From Actinomycetota bacterium (GTDB lineage Bacteria; Actinomycetota; Acidimicrobiia; Acidimicrobiales; Acidimicrobilacustridaceae): DNA of 53,857 nucleotides. The position numbers and the translations under genes are program-made. The DNA lies in assembly GCA_009703925.1 (NCBI GenBank), contig WLFD01000002.1:1-53857 (forward strand). Reading direction: 5' to 3'. Shown here piece after piece: positions 7,890 to 17,439 of the stretch. The notes beneath the pieces are model-generated. The model was not told where the DNA came from and searched no databases. It saw only the letters and a list, made by a program, of their open reading frames with translations. Positions within the stretch are counted from its first letter, which is position 1; every line of letters begins with the position of its first letter.

Positions 7890-7895
7890 ACCCTA
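7890..7895 (-). promoter_or_regulatory. Probable leaderless -10 element of mihF
   Basis: TAGGGT, then 6 bases (GATCTC), then the ATG at 7881-7883. There is no Shine-Dalgarno sequence between. It lies in the 52-base gap after pyrF and would drive the mihF-to-priA run. Confidence 0.5.
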
Positions 7896-7935
7896 GCGCC
7901 TGCCTTCCGAAGGTCGTTACGCCGAACCGGAGACG

Positions 7936-8661
7936 TCAACTGGCGGACGAGACCGCCCTTGCGATGCCGGAGGCCGCGAGCACCGGATCCGACGCATGGG
8001 TGACCGCCCGGCCGATGACCAACAATCCCGCACCTGCAGTAACGGCTTCCTGCGGTGTGGCCGGACGCGCCTGGTCGTCGGCTCCGACTCCCGCCGGTCG
8101 GATACCCGGAACGACAGTGAGCAGATCCGGACCGAGGGCACGGACAGCGCCCAGATCGGACGCGGCACACACGACTCCCCCGCAGCCTGCTTCGACGGCG
8201 AACCTCACGCGGGATTCGAGCGAACCGGGATCGGCCTGTTCGCTTGTGAGCACCGTGATCCCGAGGCAGATCGGAAGCGCGAGACCCGCCATCGTCGCGC
8301 CGGTCGCGAATCCCTCGACGCCGGCAGCAAGATGATCGACTCCGGCGCGGGCGTGGACCGTCAGGTACGTAGCGCCCAGCGAACCCATGACCCGGGCCGC
8401 CTTGTTCACCGTCGTCGGAATGTCGAGAAGTTTGAGATCGGCGAACACCGAGTAGCCCTCGTCGATGAGCGCCTCGATGGCCTCCGGCCCGGCGGCGCTG
8501 AAGAGCTCGAGTCCCACCTTGGCCACGCCGAACCATGGCCGCATCACCCGGGCAACGCGCAGCGCTTCGACGATGTCGTCGAAGTCGAGGGCGAGGGCCA
8601 GTCGGGCGCGGATCGCGTCCGGTGCTCCATCGACGAACTCGTCGCCAGTCTCAACGGACAT
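7936..8661 (-). CDS. pyrF: Orotidine 5'-phosphate decarboxylase
   Basis: Last enzyme of UMP synthesis, converting OMP to UMP. ALALDFDD near the N-terminus and the catalytic DLKLLDIPTTV (DxKxxDI motif) identify a type I decarboxylase. PGIRPAGVGADDQ and VIGRAVTHASDP form the phosphate-binding end of the barrel. I choose the ATG at 8659-8661 because a GGAG lies 6 bases upstream. In-frame starts at 8667 (ATG) and 8673 (TTG) are alternatives. The gene overlaps the 3' end of pyrD by 11 bases. It is the distal gene of the pyr operon, and pyrE is not in the window. Confidence 0.95.
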   Translation of the reverse strand: MSVETGDEFVDGAPDAIRARLALALDFDDIVEALRVARVMRPWFGVAKVGLELFSAAGPEAIEALIDEGYSVFADLKLLDIPTTVNKAARVMGSLGATYLTVHARAGVDHLAAGVEGFATGATMAGLALPICLGITVLTSEQADPGSLESRVRFAVEAGCGGVVCAASDLGAVRALGPDLLTVVPGIRPAGVGADDQARPATPQEAVTAGAGLLVIGRAVTHASDPVLAASGIARAVSSAS

Positions 8662-9598
8662 GTGCATCTCCAATCAGTTCCCGGATCGAACCGACATCGT
8701 GGGCGCGGCACCACTCGCCGACTTCGTCGAGGATACGACCGACCGATCCGGGATCGGCGAAACTCGCTGTACCGACTTCGATCGCCGATGCGCCAGCGAG
8801 CATGAGTTCGATCGCGTCGACGCCGCGGGCAACGCCCCCGACACCCACGATCGGGATGTGCGGATGAGCGGCATGGACATCGAACACGGCACGCACAGCC
8901 ACTGGGTGGATCGCCGGACCCGAGAGGCCGCCGCCGCCTCCACCGAGACGGGGTCGACGAGTTTCAGGATCGATGGCCATTCCGAGGACCGTGTTGATCA
9001 GCGTCACCGCTTCGGCCCCTGCATCGAATGCCGCCGCCGCTATCGAAGCCAGATCGGAAACGTTCGGACTCAATTTGGCCCACATCGGCCGGCCGCATGC
9101 CGCAGACGCCCGGATGGCTTCTGTCGTCGAAGCGGTCGAGTGGGCAAACATCCGATTGCGATCATGATGATTCGGACACGAGATGTTGACTTCGACGGCA
9201 ACCACCTCGGCGGGCGCATCGGCGAGCATCTCCGCCGCACGGGCGTAATCCTCGACAGACGTGCCCCAGATGCTGGCGACGACACGCGCCCCGGTGGCGA
9301 TCACCGCCGGCAGTTCGTGTTCGAGCCACGCCCCGACGCCCGGCCCCTGGAGTCCGACGCTGTTGATCATCCCCGCCGGAGTTTCGTGGACCCTCGGTGC
9401 CGGGTTGCCGGCCCACGGCTCCGCCGAGAGCGACTTCACGACAACCGCACCGAGTCGCGACAGATCGACGTAGGCCGCTAGCTCGTCACCATGACCGGCG
9501 GTGCCCGACGCGGTCATCACGGGGTTCGGGAACCCGACGGAACCGACGACCGTCGAAAGGTCGGGGCCTCTGCCCTTCGATCGCGCCGATCGGGCCAT
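8651..9598 (-). CDS. pyrD: Dihydroorotate dehydrogenase, class 1 (1B-like)
   Basis: Oxidises dihydroorotate to orotate on FMN. The catalytic-loop VNISCPNH carries the active-site Cys that marks class 1 cytosolic enzymes, which separates it from the membrane class 2 enzyme. NPVMTASGTAG and NSVGLQGPG are at the N-terminal FMN/substrate region, and PIVGVGGVARG with ASAIEVGTA form the FMN phosphate site. It is 315 residues. The ATG overlaps the carB stop as TGATG. A class 1B enzyme normally needs the iron-sulfur subunit PyrK, usually encoded just before pyrD, but here carB abuts pyrD directly. Confidence 0.93.
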   Translation of the reverse strand: MARSARSKGRGPDLSTVVGSVGFPNPVMTASGTAGHGDELAAYVDLSRLGAVVVKSLSAEPWAGNPAPRVHETPAGMINSVGLQGPGVGAWLEHELPAVIATGARVVASIWGTSVEDYARAAEMLADAPAEVVAVEVNISCPNHHDRNRMFAHSTASTTEAIRASAACGRPMWAKLSPNVSDLASIAAAAFDAGAEAVTLINTVLGMAIDPETRRPRLGGGGGGLSGPAIHPVAVRAVFDVHAAHPHIPIVGVGGVARGVDAIELMLAGASAIEVGTASFADPGSVGRILDEVGEWCRAHDVGSIRELIGDAHVR

Positions 9599-12500
9599 CA
9601 GTTGCTTTCCGAACCTTCGGCACCCTCGTAACGCACGCCACGGTGGTATTCCTGCAACGAGCGCACCTGCATCGGATGCATGGAGCGATCGGCCATCCCG
9701 TTCGCCGCCGCAAGACCCGCAGCACCCGTCGTGAGGAGAGGAATGCGGTGCTTGCCCGCCGCGGCCCGGATGTGGGCGCCATCCGCCCGTGGACCGCGGC
9801 CCCGGGGCGAGTTCACGACAAGGGCGACCTCGCCGCCCTCGATCAGATCGACTGCCGATTGGCCGCCGTCGTCACCGAGTTTGGCCACGACAGTCGCGAC
9901 CTCGATGCCGGCTGCACGAAGGTGATCTGCGGTTCCTGATGTCGCGGCGATAAGGAATCCCAGCTCACGGAACTTCGTTGCGGCAGACACGCCGATCGCC
10001 TTGTCGCGATCGGCGAGGGACAGGAACACCGTGCCCGATGTCGGCAGGTTCGTACCCGCCGCCAACTGACTCTTCGCGAATGCGAGTCCGAAGGTCAGGT
10101 CGATACCCATGACTTCGCCGGTGGAACGCATCTCCGGGCCCAACAACGCGTCTGCTTCGGGGAATCGACTGAACGGAAGCACGGCTTCCTTGACCGCGAC
10201 ATGATCGCCCACGACGGGTGTGGTCAGTAGACCTTCCGCCCGAAGTTCGTCGAGGGTCGCACCGAGCATCACTCGAGCGGCGACCTTCGCCAACGGAACG
10301 CCGGTGGCTTTGGCCACGAACGGCACCGTCCGGCTGGCCCTCGGGTTGGCCTCGATGACGTACACCTCGCCATCCTTCACGGCGAACTGCACATTGATCA
10401 GCCCGATGACACCGAGAGCATCGGCGATGCGATGTGCGTACAGCTCGAGAGTCTCCATGGTCTCGGCGGAAAGCGAATACGGCGGGATGACACAGGCGGA
10501 ATCACCGGAATGAACGCCAGCCTCCTCGACGTGCTCCATGATTCCGCCGATGACGAAACCACCGGTTGCGTCGCGCAAGGCGTCGACATCGACCTCGGTG
10601 GCGTCCTCGAGGAAACGGTCGACGAGCACGGGTCGCTCGGCGGACAGTCCGCCCTCCTTGCCCAGACTTCCGAAACCGGCGAGTTCGGCCATCGCCCGGG
10701 CCAGGCCCTCGTCGTCATAGACGATTTCCATGGCACGGCCGCCGAGCACGTAGCTCGGGCGTACGAGAACCGGATAGCCGATACCTGCAGTGATGACGAG
10801 CGCCGCGTCGATATCGGCTGCCGTTCCGCCTGCGGGCTGGGGAATATCGAGTTGCGCGCACAATGCGTTCCAGAGCTCGCGGTCCTCGGCAGCGTCGATC
10901 GATTCCGGACTCGTCCCCACGATCAGTTCACGCGGCAGGGAGTTCGAGAGCTTGAGCGGTGTCTGACCACCGAGAGAAACGATCACGCCCACCGGCTTCT
11001 CGGCCTCGAGCACGTTCATGACGTCCTCGTGTGTCAGCGGTTCGAAATACAGGCGATCGGATGTGTCGTAGTCGGTGGAAACCGTCTCGGGATTGCAATT
11101 GATCATGATCGTCTCGAAACCCGCTTCGCGCAGGGCGAAACTCGCATGCACGCAGCAGTAATCGAACTCGATGCCCTGCCCGATTCGATTCGGTCCCGAA
11201 CCGAGGATGACGACCTTCTTCCGATCGGAAGAAACCACCTCGTCGGTGTCCTCGTAGGTCGAGTAGTGATACGGCGTTTCGGCTTCGAACTCCGCTGCAC
11301 ACGTATCGACCGTTTTGTAGGTCGGCAGGACACCCGCCGCTATCCGGGCGGAGCGGACGTCGTTCTCGGCCACCGACCAGAGGTACGCAAGTTGTGCATC
11401 GGAGAATCCGAGACGCTTCGCCCTCCGCCACGAAGAGCGATCCATCGCCGCAAAGCCGAGTTCGGCGAGGTGTTCCCGCTCCTCGGTGATCGACAGCATC
11501 TGGTCGAGGAACCACGGGTCGACGCGTGTCGCCTCGTAGAGGTCGTCGACCGACACACCCCGACGCAGGCATGCTTCGAGTTCGAAGATCCGTTCCGGAG
11601 TTCCGATCGCCGACTTGGCGACAAGCGCGTCCAGATCGAACTCGTCGTACTGGGTTTCGGCGGGATCACAGTTCAGGCCGAGGCGGCCCTGTTCGAGCGA
11701 ACGGAGTCCCTTCTGCAGGGATTCCGGGAAGGTCCGGCCGATGGCCATGACTTCGCCGACCGATTGCATCTGTGTGCCGAGGACTCCGCTGGTCCCCGAG
11801 AACTTCTCGAAGGCCCAGCGCGGAATCTTGGTGACGACATAGTCGATCGACGGTTCGAAACTCGCCGGAGTCTTCAGGGTGATGTCGTTCGGAATCTCGT
11901 CGAGGGTGTAACCGACAGCGAGTCGGGCGGCGATCTTCGCGATCGGGAAACCGGTGGCTTTCGAGGCGAGTGCCGACGAGCGACTGACACGCGGATTCAT
12001 CTCGATGATGACCATGTCGCCGTTTTCCGGGTTGATCGCGAACTGGACGTTCGATCCTCCCGTTTCGACGCCGACGCGGCGGATGATGGCGAAAGCGGCG
12101 TCGCGCATCTCCTGGTACTCGACGTCGGAGAGGGTCTGCGCCGGAGCAACCGTGATCGAGTCGCCCGTGTGAACTCCCATCGGATCGAAATTCTCGATCG
12201 AGCAGATGATCACGCAGTTGTCTGCGGTATCGCGCATGACCTCGAGTTCGTATTCCTTCCAACCGGCGATCGACTGTTCGATCAGGATCTCCGAGATGGG
12301 GCTGGCATCGAGACCGATCGCGGCGAGGCGTTCGAAATCCTCGGCGGTCTCGGCGATGCCAGTGCCGCGTCCTCCGAGGATGTAAGCGGGGCGGATGACG
12401 GCGGGCAGTCCGATGGTCTTGACCGCTTCGAGGGACTCGGCGAGCGTGTGGGCCGTGAGCGACTCGGGCGTTGCGAGGCCAATCTCGGCCATCGCCTGTT

Positions 12501-12897
12501 TGAAAAGCTCGCGGTCCTCGGCCGTCGCAATCGCCTTTGCATCGGCGCCGATGAGTTCGACGTTGTACTGATCCAGTACGCCGGCCTCGACCAGTTCCAT
12601 CGCCAGGTTGAGCGCCGTCTGACCACCAAGAGTCGGGAGCAGTGCATCGGGACGTTCGCGCTCGATGATCCGCGTGAGCACCTCGAGGTCGAGTGGTTCG
12701 ATGTAGGTCGCGTCGGCGAAGTCCGGATCGGTCATGATCGTCGCCGGATTCGAGTTGGCGAGGATCACGCGGAAACCCTCCTGGCGCAGGACGCGGCAGG
12801 CTTGAGTTCCCGAGTAGTCGAACTCGCAGGCCTGACCGATGACGATCGGCCCGGAACCGATCAGGAGGATCGACTTGATGTCATTACGGCGCGGCAT
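9598..12897 (-). CDS. carB: Carbamoyl-phosphate synthase large subunit
   Basis: Makes carbamoyl phosphate from bicarbonate, ATP and ammonia channelled from CarA. The 1099 residues contain the expected duplicated ATP-grasp halves. The first begins with [20 protein letters not shown] and the second with [19 protein letters not shown] near residue 560. [16 protein letters not shown] and [16 protein letters not shown] are the matching metal/ATP segments. The C-terminal part (from about 945, FLSLADRDK) is the MGS-like allosteric domain. carA ends immediately before its ATG, and its stop overlaps pyrD. Carbamoyl phosphate feeds pyrB here and also arginine synthesis. Confidence 0.98.
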   Translation of the reverse strand: MPRRNDIKSILLIGSGPIVIGQACEFDYSGTQACRVLRQEGFRVILANSNPATIMTDPDFADATYIEPLDLEVLTRIIERERPDALLPTLGGQTALNLAMELVEAGVLDQYNVELIGADAKAIATAEDRELFKQAMAEIGLATPESLTAHTLAESLEAVKTIGLPAVIRPAYILGGRGTGIAETAEDFERLAAIGLDASPISEILIEQSIAGWKEYELEVMRDTADNCVIICSIENFDPMGVHTGDSITVAPAQTLSDVEYQEMRDAAFAIIRRVGVETGGSNVQFAINPENGDMVIIEMNPRVSRSSALASKATGFPIAKIAARLAVGYTLDEIPNDITLKTPASFEPSIDYVVTKIPRWAFEKFSGTSGVLGTQMQSVGEVMAIGRTFPESLQKGLRSLEQGRLGLNCDPAETQYDEFDLDALVAKSAIGTPERIFELEACLRRGVSVDDLYEATRVDPWFLDQMLSITEEREHLAELGFAAMDRSSWRRAKRLGFSDAQLAYLWSVAENDVRSARIAAGVLPTYKTVDTCAAEFEAETPYHYSTYEDTDEVVSSDRKKVVILGSGPNRIGQGIEFDYCCVHASFALREAGFETIMINCNPETVSTDYDTSDRLYFEPLTHEDVMNVLEAEKPVGVIVSLGGQTPLKLSNSLPRELIVGTSPESIDAAEDRELWNALCAQLDIPQPAGGTAADIDAALVITAGIGYPVLVRPSYVLGGRAMEIVYDDEGLARAMAELAGFGSLGKEGGLSAERPVLVDRFLEDATEVDVDALRDATGGFVIGGIMEHVEEAGVHSGDSACVIPPYSLSAETMETLELYAHRIADALGVIGLINVQFAVKDGEVYVIEANPRASRTVPFVAKATGVPLAKVAARVMLGATLDELRAEGLLTTPVVGDHVAVKEAVLPFSRFPEADALLGPEMRSTGEVMGIDLTFGLAFAKSQLAAGTNLPTSGTVFLSLADRDKAIGVSAATKFRELGFLIAATSGTADHLRAAGIEVATVVAKLGDDGGQSAVDLIEGGEVALVVNSPRGRGPRADGAHIRAAAGKHRIPLLTTGAAGLAAANGMADRSMHPMQVRSLQEYHRGVRYEGAEGSESN

Positions 12898-14016
12898 CTA
12901 CCGACGTCCCTTCGCAGTTGCGTTCATCAGATCATCGAAAAGGTCGAAGAGGTAGGCCGCATCGTGCGGTCCCGGCCCTGCTTCGGGGTGGTACTGGACA
13001 CTGAATGCCGGGATGTCGAGACATTGCAGACCCTCGACGACACCATCGTTGAGATTGCGGTGCGTCACTTCGACGCCGGACACGAGCGAACCGTCGTCGA
13101 CGGCATAGTTGTGGTTCTGGCTGGTGATCTCCACCGTTCCGGTCGCCAGTCGGCGAACCGGATGATTTCCACCGTGGTGTCCGAACGGAAGCTTGTAGGT
13201 CGCCGCACCGAGTGCTGTAGCAAGCAACTGGTGTCCGAGGCAGATCCCGAAGATGGGGACCTCGCCGAGCAGACCATCGATGGTCGCAGGGATTCCGGTG
13301 ACTGCCGCCGGATCACCGGGACCGTTGGACAGGAACACACCATCGGGCTGTCGGGCCAGGACTTCCGATGCCGGGGTGTCGGCCGGCACCACCTCGACAG
13401 TTGCGATCCCGGAGAGATGACGCAGAATCGTCGTCTTTATGCCGAAGTCGTAGGCCACGACACGCTTGGGCTTGCGGCCCTCGGGCCCCGTGAAGGCGAC
13501 CTCGAACGGTGACGCACAGGTGACCATGCGGACCAGATCGACACCGGAGGTTCCGGCCTCGGCTTTGGCCGCCATCGCGAGTGCCGACTCGCCCGCCGTC
13601 CCGAACGCCCCCGGCATTGCCCCGGCATCGCGGATGTGTCGGGTGAGCCGACGAGTGTCGATTCCCCCGATACCCGGAACTCCGGAAGCGCGCAGGTAGG
13701 AATCCAGATCGGTTTCGGATCGCCAATTGCTTCGCCGGCGTGCCATCTCGCGGACGATCACTCCCCGGGTGAAGGGTCGGGCCGATTCGTTGTCGAGTGC
13801 GGTGACTCCGTAGTTCCCGATGTGGGGATACGTGAATGTGATGAGCTGACCCGCGTACGACGGATCGGTGATGATCTCCTGGTAACCGGTGAGCGCGGTG
13901 TTGAACACGACCTCACCTGTTGCGATTCCGTTCTCCGGTCGGGCACCGAGGACTTCGCCCTCGAACACCGTGCCGTCGGCCAGAACAAGCAGGCCTTCTT
14001 CAATCGGGGCGCTCAT
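12898..14016 (-). CDS. carA: Carbamoyl-phosphate synthase small (glutaminase) subunit
   Basis: Hydrolyses glutamine and passes ammonia to CarB. The N-terminal CarA domain includes [20 protein letters not shown] and a [13 protein letters not shown] segment. The class I glutamine amidotransferase domain (about 185-372) has the nucleophile Cys259 in [11 protein letters not shown] and the His343/Glu345 pair in QYHPEA. The 372-residue start at 14016 overlaps the pyrC stop as ATGA. An upstream in-frame start would lie entirely inside pyrC and is rejected. Confidence 0.96.
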   Translation of the reverse strand: MSAPIEEGLLVLADGTVFEGEVLGARPENGIATGEVVFNTALTGYQEIITDPSYAGQLITFTYPHIGNYGVTALDNESARPFTRGVIVREMARRRSNWRSETDLDSYLRASGVPGIGGIDTRRLTRHIRDAGAMPGAFGTAGESALAMAAKAEAGTSGVDLVRMVTCASPFEVAFTGPEGRKPKRVVAYDFGIKTTILRHLSGIATVEVVPADTPASEVLARQPDGVFLSNGPGDPAAVTGIPATIDGLLGEVPIFGICLGHQLLATALGAATYKLPFGHHGGNHPVRRLATGTVEITSQNHNYAVDDGSLVSGVEVTHRNLNDGVVEGLQCLDIPAFSVQYHPEAGPGPHDAAYLFDLFDDLMNATAKGRR

Positions 14017-15353
14017 CGTTGGGCCTTTCCATCGAGCACGGTCGGGACGCCACACAACATCGTGTGGCGAACCTTGCCCCGCAGTGTGCGGCCGGCATAC
14101 GGCGTGTTGGCGCTGAGACTCGCCAGTTCCGAGGGATCGACTGTCCACTCCTCGGTGGGATCGAATACAACGAGGTGAGCCGGTGAACCGGTCTCGATCG
14201 GCAAGCCGTGGATGTCAGCGATGCCCGCGATCTCGGCCGGCTGCCACGACATGGCGGCAAGGAGTTGCGTCATCGTGAGGATCCCCGGCTCGACCAGTTC
14301 TGTCACTCCGAGGGCCAAAGCGGTTTCGAGGCCGAGCATTCCGCAGGGAGCGTGATCGAACGGGGCCTCCTTCACTTCGGCGGTGTGGGGGGCGTGGTCG
14401 GTTGCGATCGCGTCGATGGTCCCGTCGGCCAGACCGGCCTTGACCGCGGCGACGTCATCGGCGGTGCGCAGTGGCGGATTCACCTTGAAGACCGGATCGT
14501 ACGAGGCGACCTCGGCATGCGTGAGTGTGAAGTGGTGGGGCGTGGCCTCCGAGGTGACAGGAAGACCGCGGGCTTTCGCTTGACGAACCAGTTCCACGGC
14601 ACCGGCAGTCGACAGGTGCTGGAAGTGGACGCGTGCGCCGGTGAGCCGGGCGAGAGCGATGTCCCGGAAGACCATCAGTTCCTCGGCCTCGGCAGGGATA
14701 CCGGGAATGCCGAGACGACTCGACCATTCGCCCTCGTGCATGTGGCCACCCTCGCTCAGGGCTTCGACTTCGCAGTGCTGCGCAAGTGTGACCGGCACCG
14801 ACAGACCCGACGAGTATTCGAGAGCCCGTCGCATGAGGCGATCGTCCTGCACGCCGCAGCCGTCGTCGGTGAACATGCGAACGCCCAGATCCGCCATCTC
14901 CGCCATGGGAGACAGAGCCTTTCCTTCGCGTCCGACGGTGATCGCTCCCGAGACCCGGACATCGCACAGACCGGCAGCCATCCCGGCCGACTGGACCTGA
15001 CGGACGACAGCGGCCGAATCGATCGTGGGTTCGGTGTTCGGCATTGCGACGATCGCCGTGAAACCTCCGAGAGCGGCAGCGCGGCTTCCAGACTCGATTG
15101 TCTCGGCCTCCTCGCGTCCCGGTTCGCGCAGGTGGGTGTGGATGTCGACAAGACCCGGAGCGACGATGCAACCGGTGACATCCAGCACCGGTGCGTCCGC
15201 CAGACCGAGTCCCGCAGCATCGAGATCGAGTCCGACCGCTGCGACCGTTCCGTCGGCGGCGATGGCGACATCGGCCACACGGTCGCCCGAGCGATCGACG
15301 ACGCGTCCTCCCCTGAGGATCCAGCCTGAACTCGTTGATGTGCTGTTGTCCAC
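14013..15353 (-). CDS. pyrC: Dihydroorotase, class I
   Basis: Cyclises N-carbamoyl-aspartate to dihydroorotate. The amidohydrolase metal motif [11 protein letters not shown] is at residues 70-79, then [31 protein letters not shown] and the active-site Asp in [10 protein letters not shown] follow. Length is 446 from the GTG at 15353, which has GAAAGG six bases upstream. An ATG at 15401 overlapping the pyrB end is a weaker alternative. It lies between pyrB and carA in the order pyrR-pyrB-pyrC-carA-carB, the same as the Bacillus pyr operon. Confidence 0.95.
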   Translation of the reverse strand: MDNSTSTSSGWILRGGRVVDRSGDRVADVAIAADGTVAAVGLDLDAAGLGLADAPVLDVTGCIVAPGLVDIHTHLREPGREEAETIESGSRAAALGGFTAIVAMPNTEPTIDSAAVVRQVQSAGMAAGLCDVRVSGAITVGREGKALSPMAEMADLGVRMFTDDGCGVQDDRLMRRALEYSSGLSVPVTLAQHCEVEALSEGGHMHEGEWSSRLGIPGIPAEAEELMVFRDIALARLTGARVHFQHLSTAGAVELVRQAKARGLPVTSEATPHHFTLTHAEVASYDPVFKVNPPLRTADDVAAVKAGLADGTIDAIATDHAPHTAEVKEAPFDHAPCGMLGLETALALGVTELVEPGILTMTQLLAAMSWQPAEIAGIADIHGLPIETGSPAHLVVFDPTEEWTVDPSELASLSANTPYAGRTLRGKVRHTMLCGVPTVLDGKAQR

Positions 15354-15393
15354 GTCTACCTTTCGCGATCGGTTGTTCGGTTCCCTGTCCGGA

Positions 15394-16374
15394 TCAGGCA
15401 TCGATCTCGCCGCCCCATTCGATCCCGCTGCCGAGGAGGAGGAAGAGCACAGCCATCCGAACCGCGACACCGTTGCGGACCTGATCGATCACGACGGCGT
15501 TGGGACGGTCGGCGACGTTTGCCGCGATCTCGACTCCTCGGTTCATCGGACCCGGATGCATCACGAGAGCGTGTCCGGGGAGCAGATCGGCCCGGCGTTC
15601 GGTGAGCCCGTAGGTCGCCGTGTATTCGCGCAGCGAGGGGATCAGGGCTTCGGTCATTCGCTCGCGTTGCATGCGAAGGAGGTAACAGACATCGGTGTTC
15701 GCGAGGACCGAGTCGAGGTCGTGGCTGACCTTCACGGGCCAACCTTCGAGGCTCGGGGGAAGCAGTGTGGGAGGAGCCACCAACGTGACCTCGGCGCCGA
15801 GGGCACTGAAGGCGGCGACGTTCGATCGGGCGACGCGCGAATGGCGGATGTCGCCGACGATGGCGATCTGTCGACCTGCGAGGTCCCCCAGGTTCTGGCG
15901 GATCGTGTAGCAATCCAGAAGAGCCTGCGTCGGATGCTCGTGCCAACCATCACCGGCGTTGATGACTGCCGAGTTCGCCCATTGAGCGATCTGGAGCGGA
16001 ACGCCGGCGGAAGCGTGACGGACGACGATCGCATCGACTCCCATCGCCTCGATGGTTTCGATGGTGTCGCGTAGCGACTCACCCTTCTTGACCGACGAGG
16101 TTCCGACGCTGAAGTTCATCGTGTCGGCGGAAAGTCGTTTCGCCGCAGTCTCGAAACTCAGGCGAGTACGCGTCGAGTCCTCGAAGAACAACGAGACGAC
16201 TGTCCGACCCTTGAGGGCCGGGACTTTCGGGATGGCGCGCTCACTCACCTCGACGAAGGAATCGGTGAGGGTGAGCACCCTGTTGATCCCCGATGCGACA
16301 TCGGGACCGAGATCGGCCACCGACAGGAGATTTCGAAGGTCACCGTGCCGGGGATTGGCGACTACCCGAGTCAC
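15394..16374 (-). CDS. pyrB: Aspartate carbamoyltransferase catalytic subunit
   Basis: Joins carbamoyl phosphate and aspartate, the committed pyrimidine step. The carbamoyl-phosphate loop FEDSTRTRLSFE is at 64-75, VGTSSVKKGES is at 90-100 with the loop reaching in from the next subunit, and HPTQALLD is at 147-154. HPGPMNRGVEI near the end binds aspartate. It is 326 residues. The GTG start overlaps the pyrR stop as GTGA. No pyrI regulatory subunit is present. With a PyrR leader upstream, control is probably at the RNA level. Confidence 0.97.
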   Translation of the reverse strand: MTRVVANPRHGDLRNLLSVADLGPDVASGINRVLTLTDSFVEVSERAIPKVPALKGRTVVSLFFEDSTRTRLSFETAAKRLSADTMNFSVGTSSVKKGESLRDTIETIEAMGVDAIVVRHASAGVPLQIAQWANSAVINAGDGWHEHPTQALLDCYTIRQNLGDLAGRQIAIVGDIRHSRVARSNVAAFSALGAEVTLVAPPTLLPPSLEGWPVKVSHDLDSVLANTDVCYLLRMQRERMTEALIPSLREYTATYGLTERRADLLPGHALVMHPGPMNRGVEIAANVADRPNAVVIDQVRNGVAVRMAVLFLLLGSGIEWGGEIDA

Positions 16375-16937
16375 TTGATCATCTCGCCGAGGTCCACGCC
16401 GTCCGGCGTGACGTCGACGGCCTCGTCGCGCCGTGTCGGGAGGTTCTTGCCCACGAAGTCGGGCCGGATCGGGAGTTCCCGGTGCCCGCGGTCGACCATC
16501 ACTGCAAGCTGCACGGCCTTGGCCCTGCCGTAGTCGGTGAGCGCATCGAGGGCGGCTCGGATCGTCCGACCGGTGAACAGCACGTCATCCACCAGAACGA
16601 CGACCCTCGAGTCGAGATCGCCGGGAATGTCGGTGACCGCCTCGGGAAGAACCGGGCGCAGTCCGATGTCGTCGCGGTAGAAGGCCACATCGAGACAGCC
16701 GACGGGGACCTCGTAGCCCTCGATGAGCCGGAGTGCTTCGGCGAGTTGGGCCGCCAGACGGATCCCACCGGTCTGGAGACCGACGAGAACCACCTCGTCG
16801 AGTCCGTGGTTCCGTTCGATGATCTCGTGCGCCATGCGTTTCGTCGCACGTTGCATGTCCTCTGCGGTCATCACCCGGGTCCGGGCAACAAAAACGCCCC
16901 CATAAGGGGGCGTAAGGCGTCGTTCGCGTTCAGCCAC
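16371..16937 (-). CDS. pyrR: PyrR, pyrimidine attenuation regulator / uracil phosphoribosyltransferase
   Basis: UMP-sensing RNA-binding regulator with phosphoribosyltransferase fold. The conserved region runs from MQRATKRMAHEIIERNHG through LVGLQTGGIRLA, the PRPP motif VVVLVDDVLFTGRT, and AVQLAVMVDRGHRELP to the C-terminal VGKNLPT. The start is ambiguous. The GTG at 16937 has a strong AGGAAGGA (16945-16952) upstream, but the first 16 codons then span an intrinsic-terminator hairpin. The ATG at 16871 matches the usual family N-terminus better but has no Shine-Dalgarno sequence. Its leader carries a PyrR-binding hairpin, so it very likely controls its own operon. Confidence 0.93.
   Translation of the reverse strand: MAERERRLTPPYGGVFVARTRVMTAEDMQRATKRMAHEIIERNHGLDEVVLVGLQTGGIRLAAQLAEALRLIEGYEVPVGCLDVAFYRDDIGLRPVLPEAVTDIPGDLDSRVVVLVDDVLFTGRTIRAALDALTDYGRAKAVQLAVMVDRGHRELPIRPDFVGKNLPTRRDEAVDVTPDGVDLGEMIK
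16890..16913 (-). terminator. Intrinsic terminator in the pyrR leader (attenuator)
   Basis: On the minus strand ACGCCCCC (16913-16906), loop TTAT, GGGGGCGT (16901-16894), then T continuing to 16890. This gives an 8-bp stem with a five-T run, a textbook Rho-independent terminator. It lies downstream of the PyrR binding hairpin and before or within the start of pyrR. Its 5' arm overlaps a segment that can instead pair with the binding hairpin. Confidence 0.78.
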
Positions 16938-16954
16938 GTCGTGGTCCTTCCTGT

Positions 16955-16985
16955 CCGTCCGGGCCTCACGGGACCCGCTTCACGG
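16955..16985 (-). promoter_or_regulatory. PyrR binding loop (anti-antiterminator)
   Basis: A lower stem CCGT/ACGG encloses a purine-rich internal loop (GAAG opposite G), then an upper stem CGGG/CCCG. The terminal region reads TCCCGTGAGG. From the last GG of the stem it matches 12 of 14 positions of the PyrR recognition consensus ARUCCNGNGAGGYU as I remember it from Bacillus. It sits 3 bases upstream of the Shine-Dalgarno-like AGGAAGGA. Bases 16963-16970 can alternatively pair with 16911-16918. Confidence 0.75.
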
Positions 16986-16995
16986 TCAGGAAGGG

Positions 16996-17001
16996 ACTCT
17001 A
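16996..17001 (-). promoter_or_regulatory. Possible -10 element of the pyr operon
   Basis: TAGAGT begins with the nusB stop codon TAG. A start 6-7 bases downstream would place the PyrR binding loop at the very 5' end of the transcript. No convincing -35 is seen, so read-through from nusB is also possible. Confidence 0.35.
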
Positions 17002-17439
17002 TCGCACCTGATCGGCGATTGCCGAAAGCACCCCGTTGACGAACTTGCCGCTGTCATCGGTCGAGTACCGCTTTGCGAGGATCACGGCCTCCGAGATCGC
17101 CGCCCCGGTCGGGACGTCGGGACGGAAAGCGAGCTCGAACGTGGCGAGACGCAGAATCGCCCGATCGAGTGCCGGCATCCGGTCGATCTCCCAGTTGCGG
17201 GCATGCTCGGCGATGAGTTCGTCGATCGCCTCGGCATTCGCCTCGACACCTTCGAGGATCTCGACTGCGAACGAATCGGGCTCGAGTTGCAGCGCCGCAA
17301 GGACGCCGCCGGAATCGCCGCCCTTCATCTCGGATTCGTACAGAAGATGGAAGGCGCGCTCGCGCGCTTCGCGTCGACTCCCCAGACCACCGGGATATGG
17401 ATTGCGTTCTTCGCCGGACTCGCCCGTTTCGGAGCTCAC
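16999..17439 (-). CDS. nusB: Transcription antitermination factor NusB
   Basis: Binds boxA RNA with NusE (ribosomal protein S10) and promotes antitermination in rRNA transcription. The 146 residues show the family's SRREARERAFHLLYESEM, the helix ARNWEIDRMPALDRAILRLATFEL, and the C-terminal ISEAVILAKRYSTDDSGKFV. The GTG start overlaps the efp stop as GTGA. An efp-nusB pair ahead of a pyr operon is a common gene order. Its stop codon may double as part of the pyr promoter. Confidence 0.96.
   Translation of the reverse strand: MSSETGESGEERNPYPGGLGSRREARERAFHLLYESEMKGGDSGGVLAALQLEPDSFAVEILEGVEANAEAIDELIAEHARNWEIDRMPALDRAILRLATFELAFRPDVPTGAAISEAVILAKRYSTDDSGKFVNGVLSAIADQVR

Noticed and set aside
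10432-13512. 1026-codon open frame on the plus strand
   Set aside because: It lies opposite carB and carA, whose products are unmistakable. The translation has no recognisable motif, and long antisense frames are expected in GC-rich DNA.
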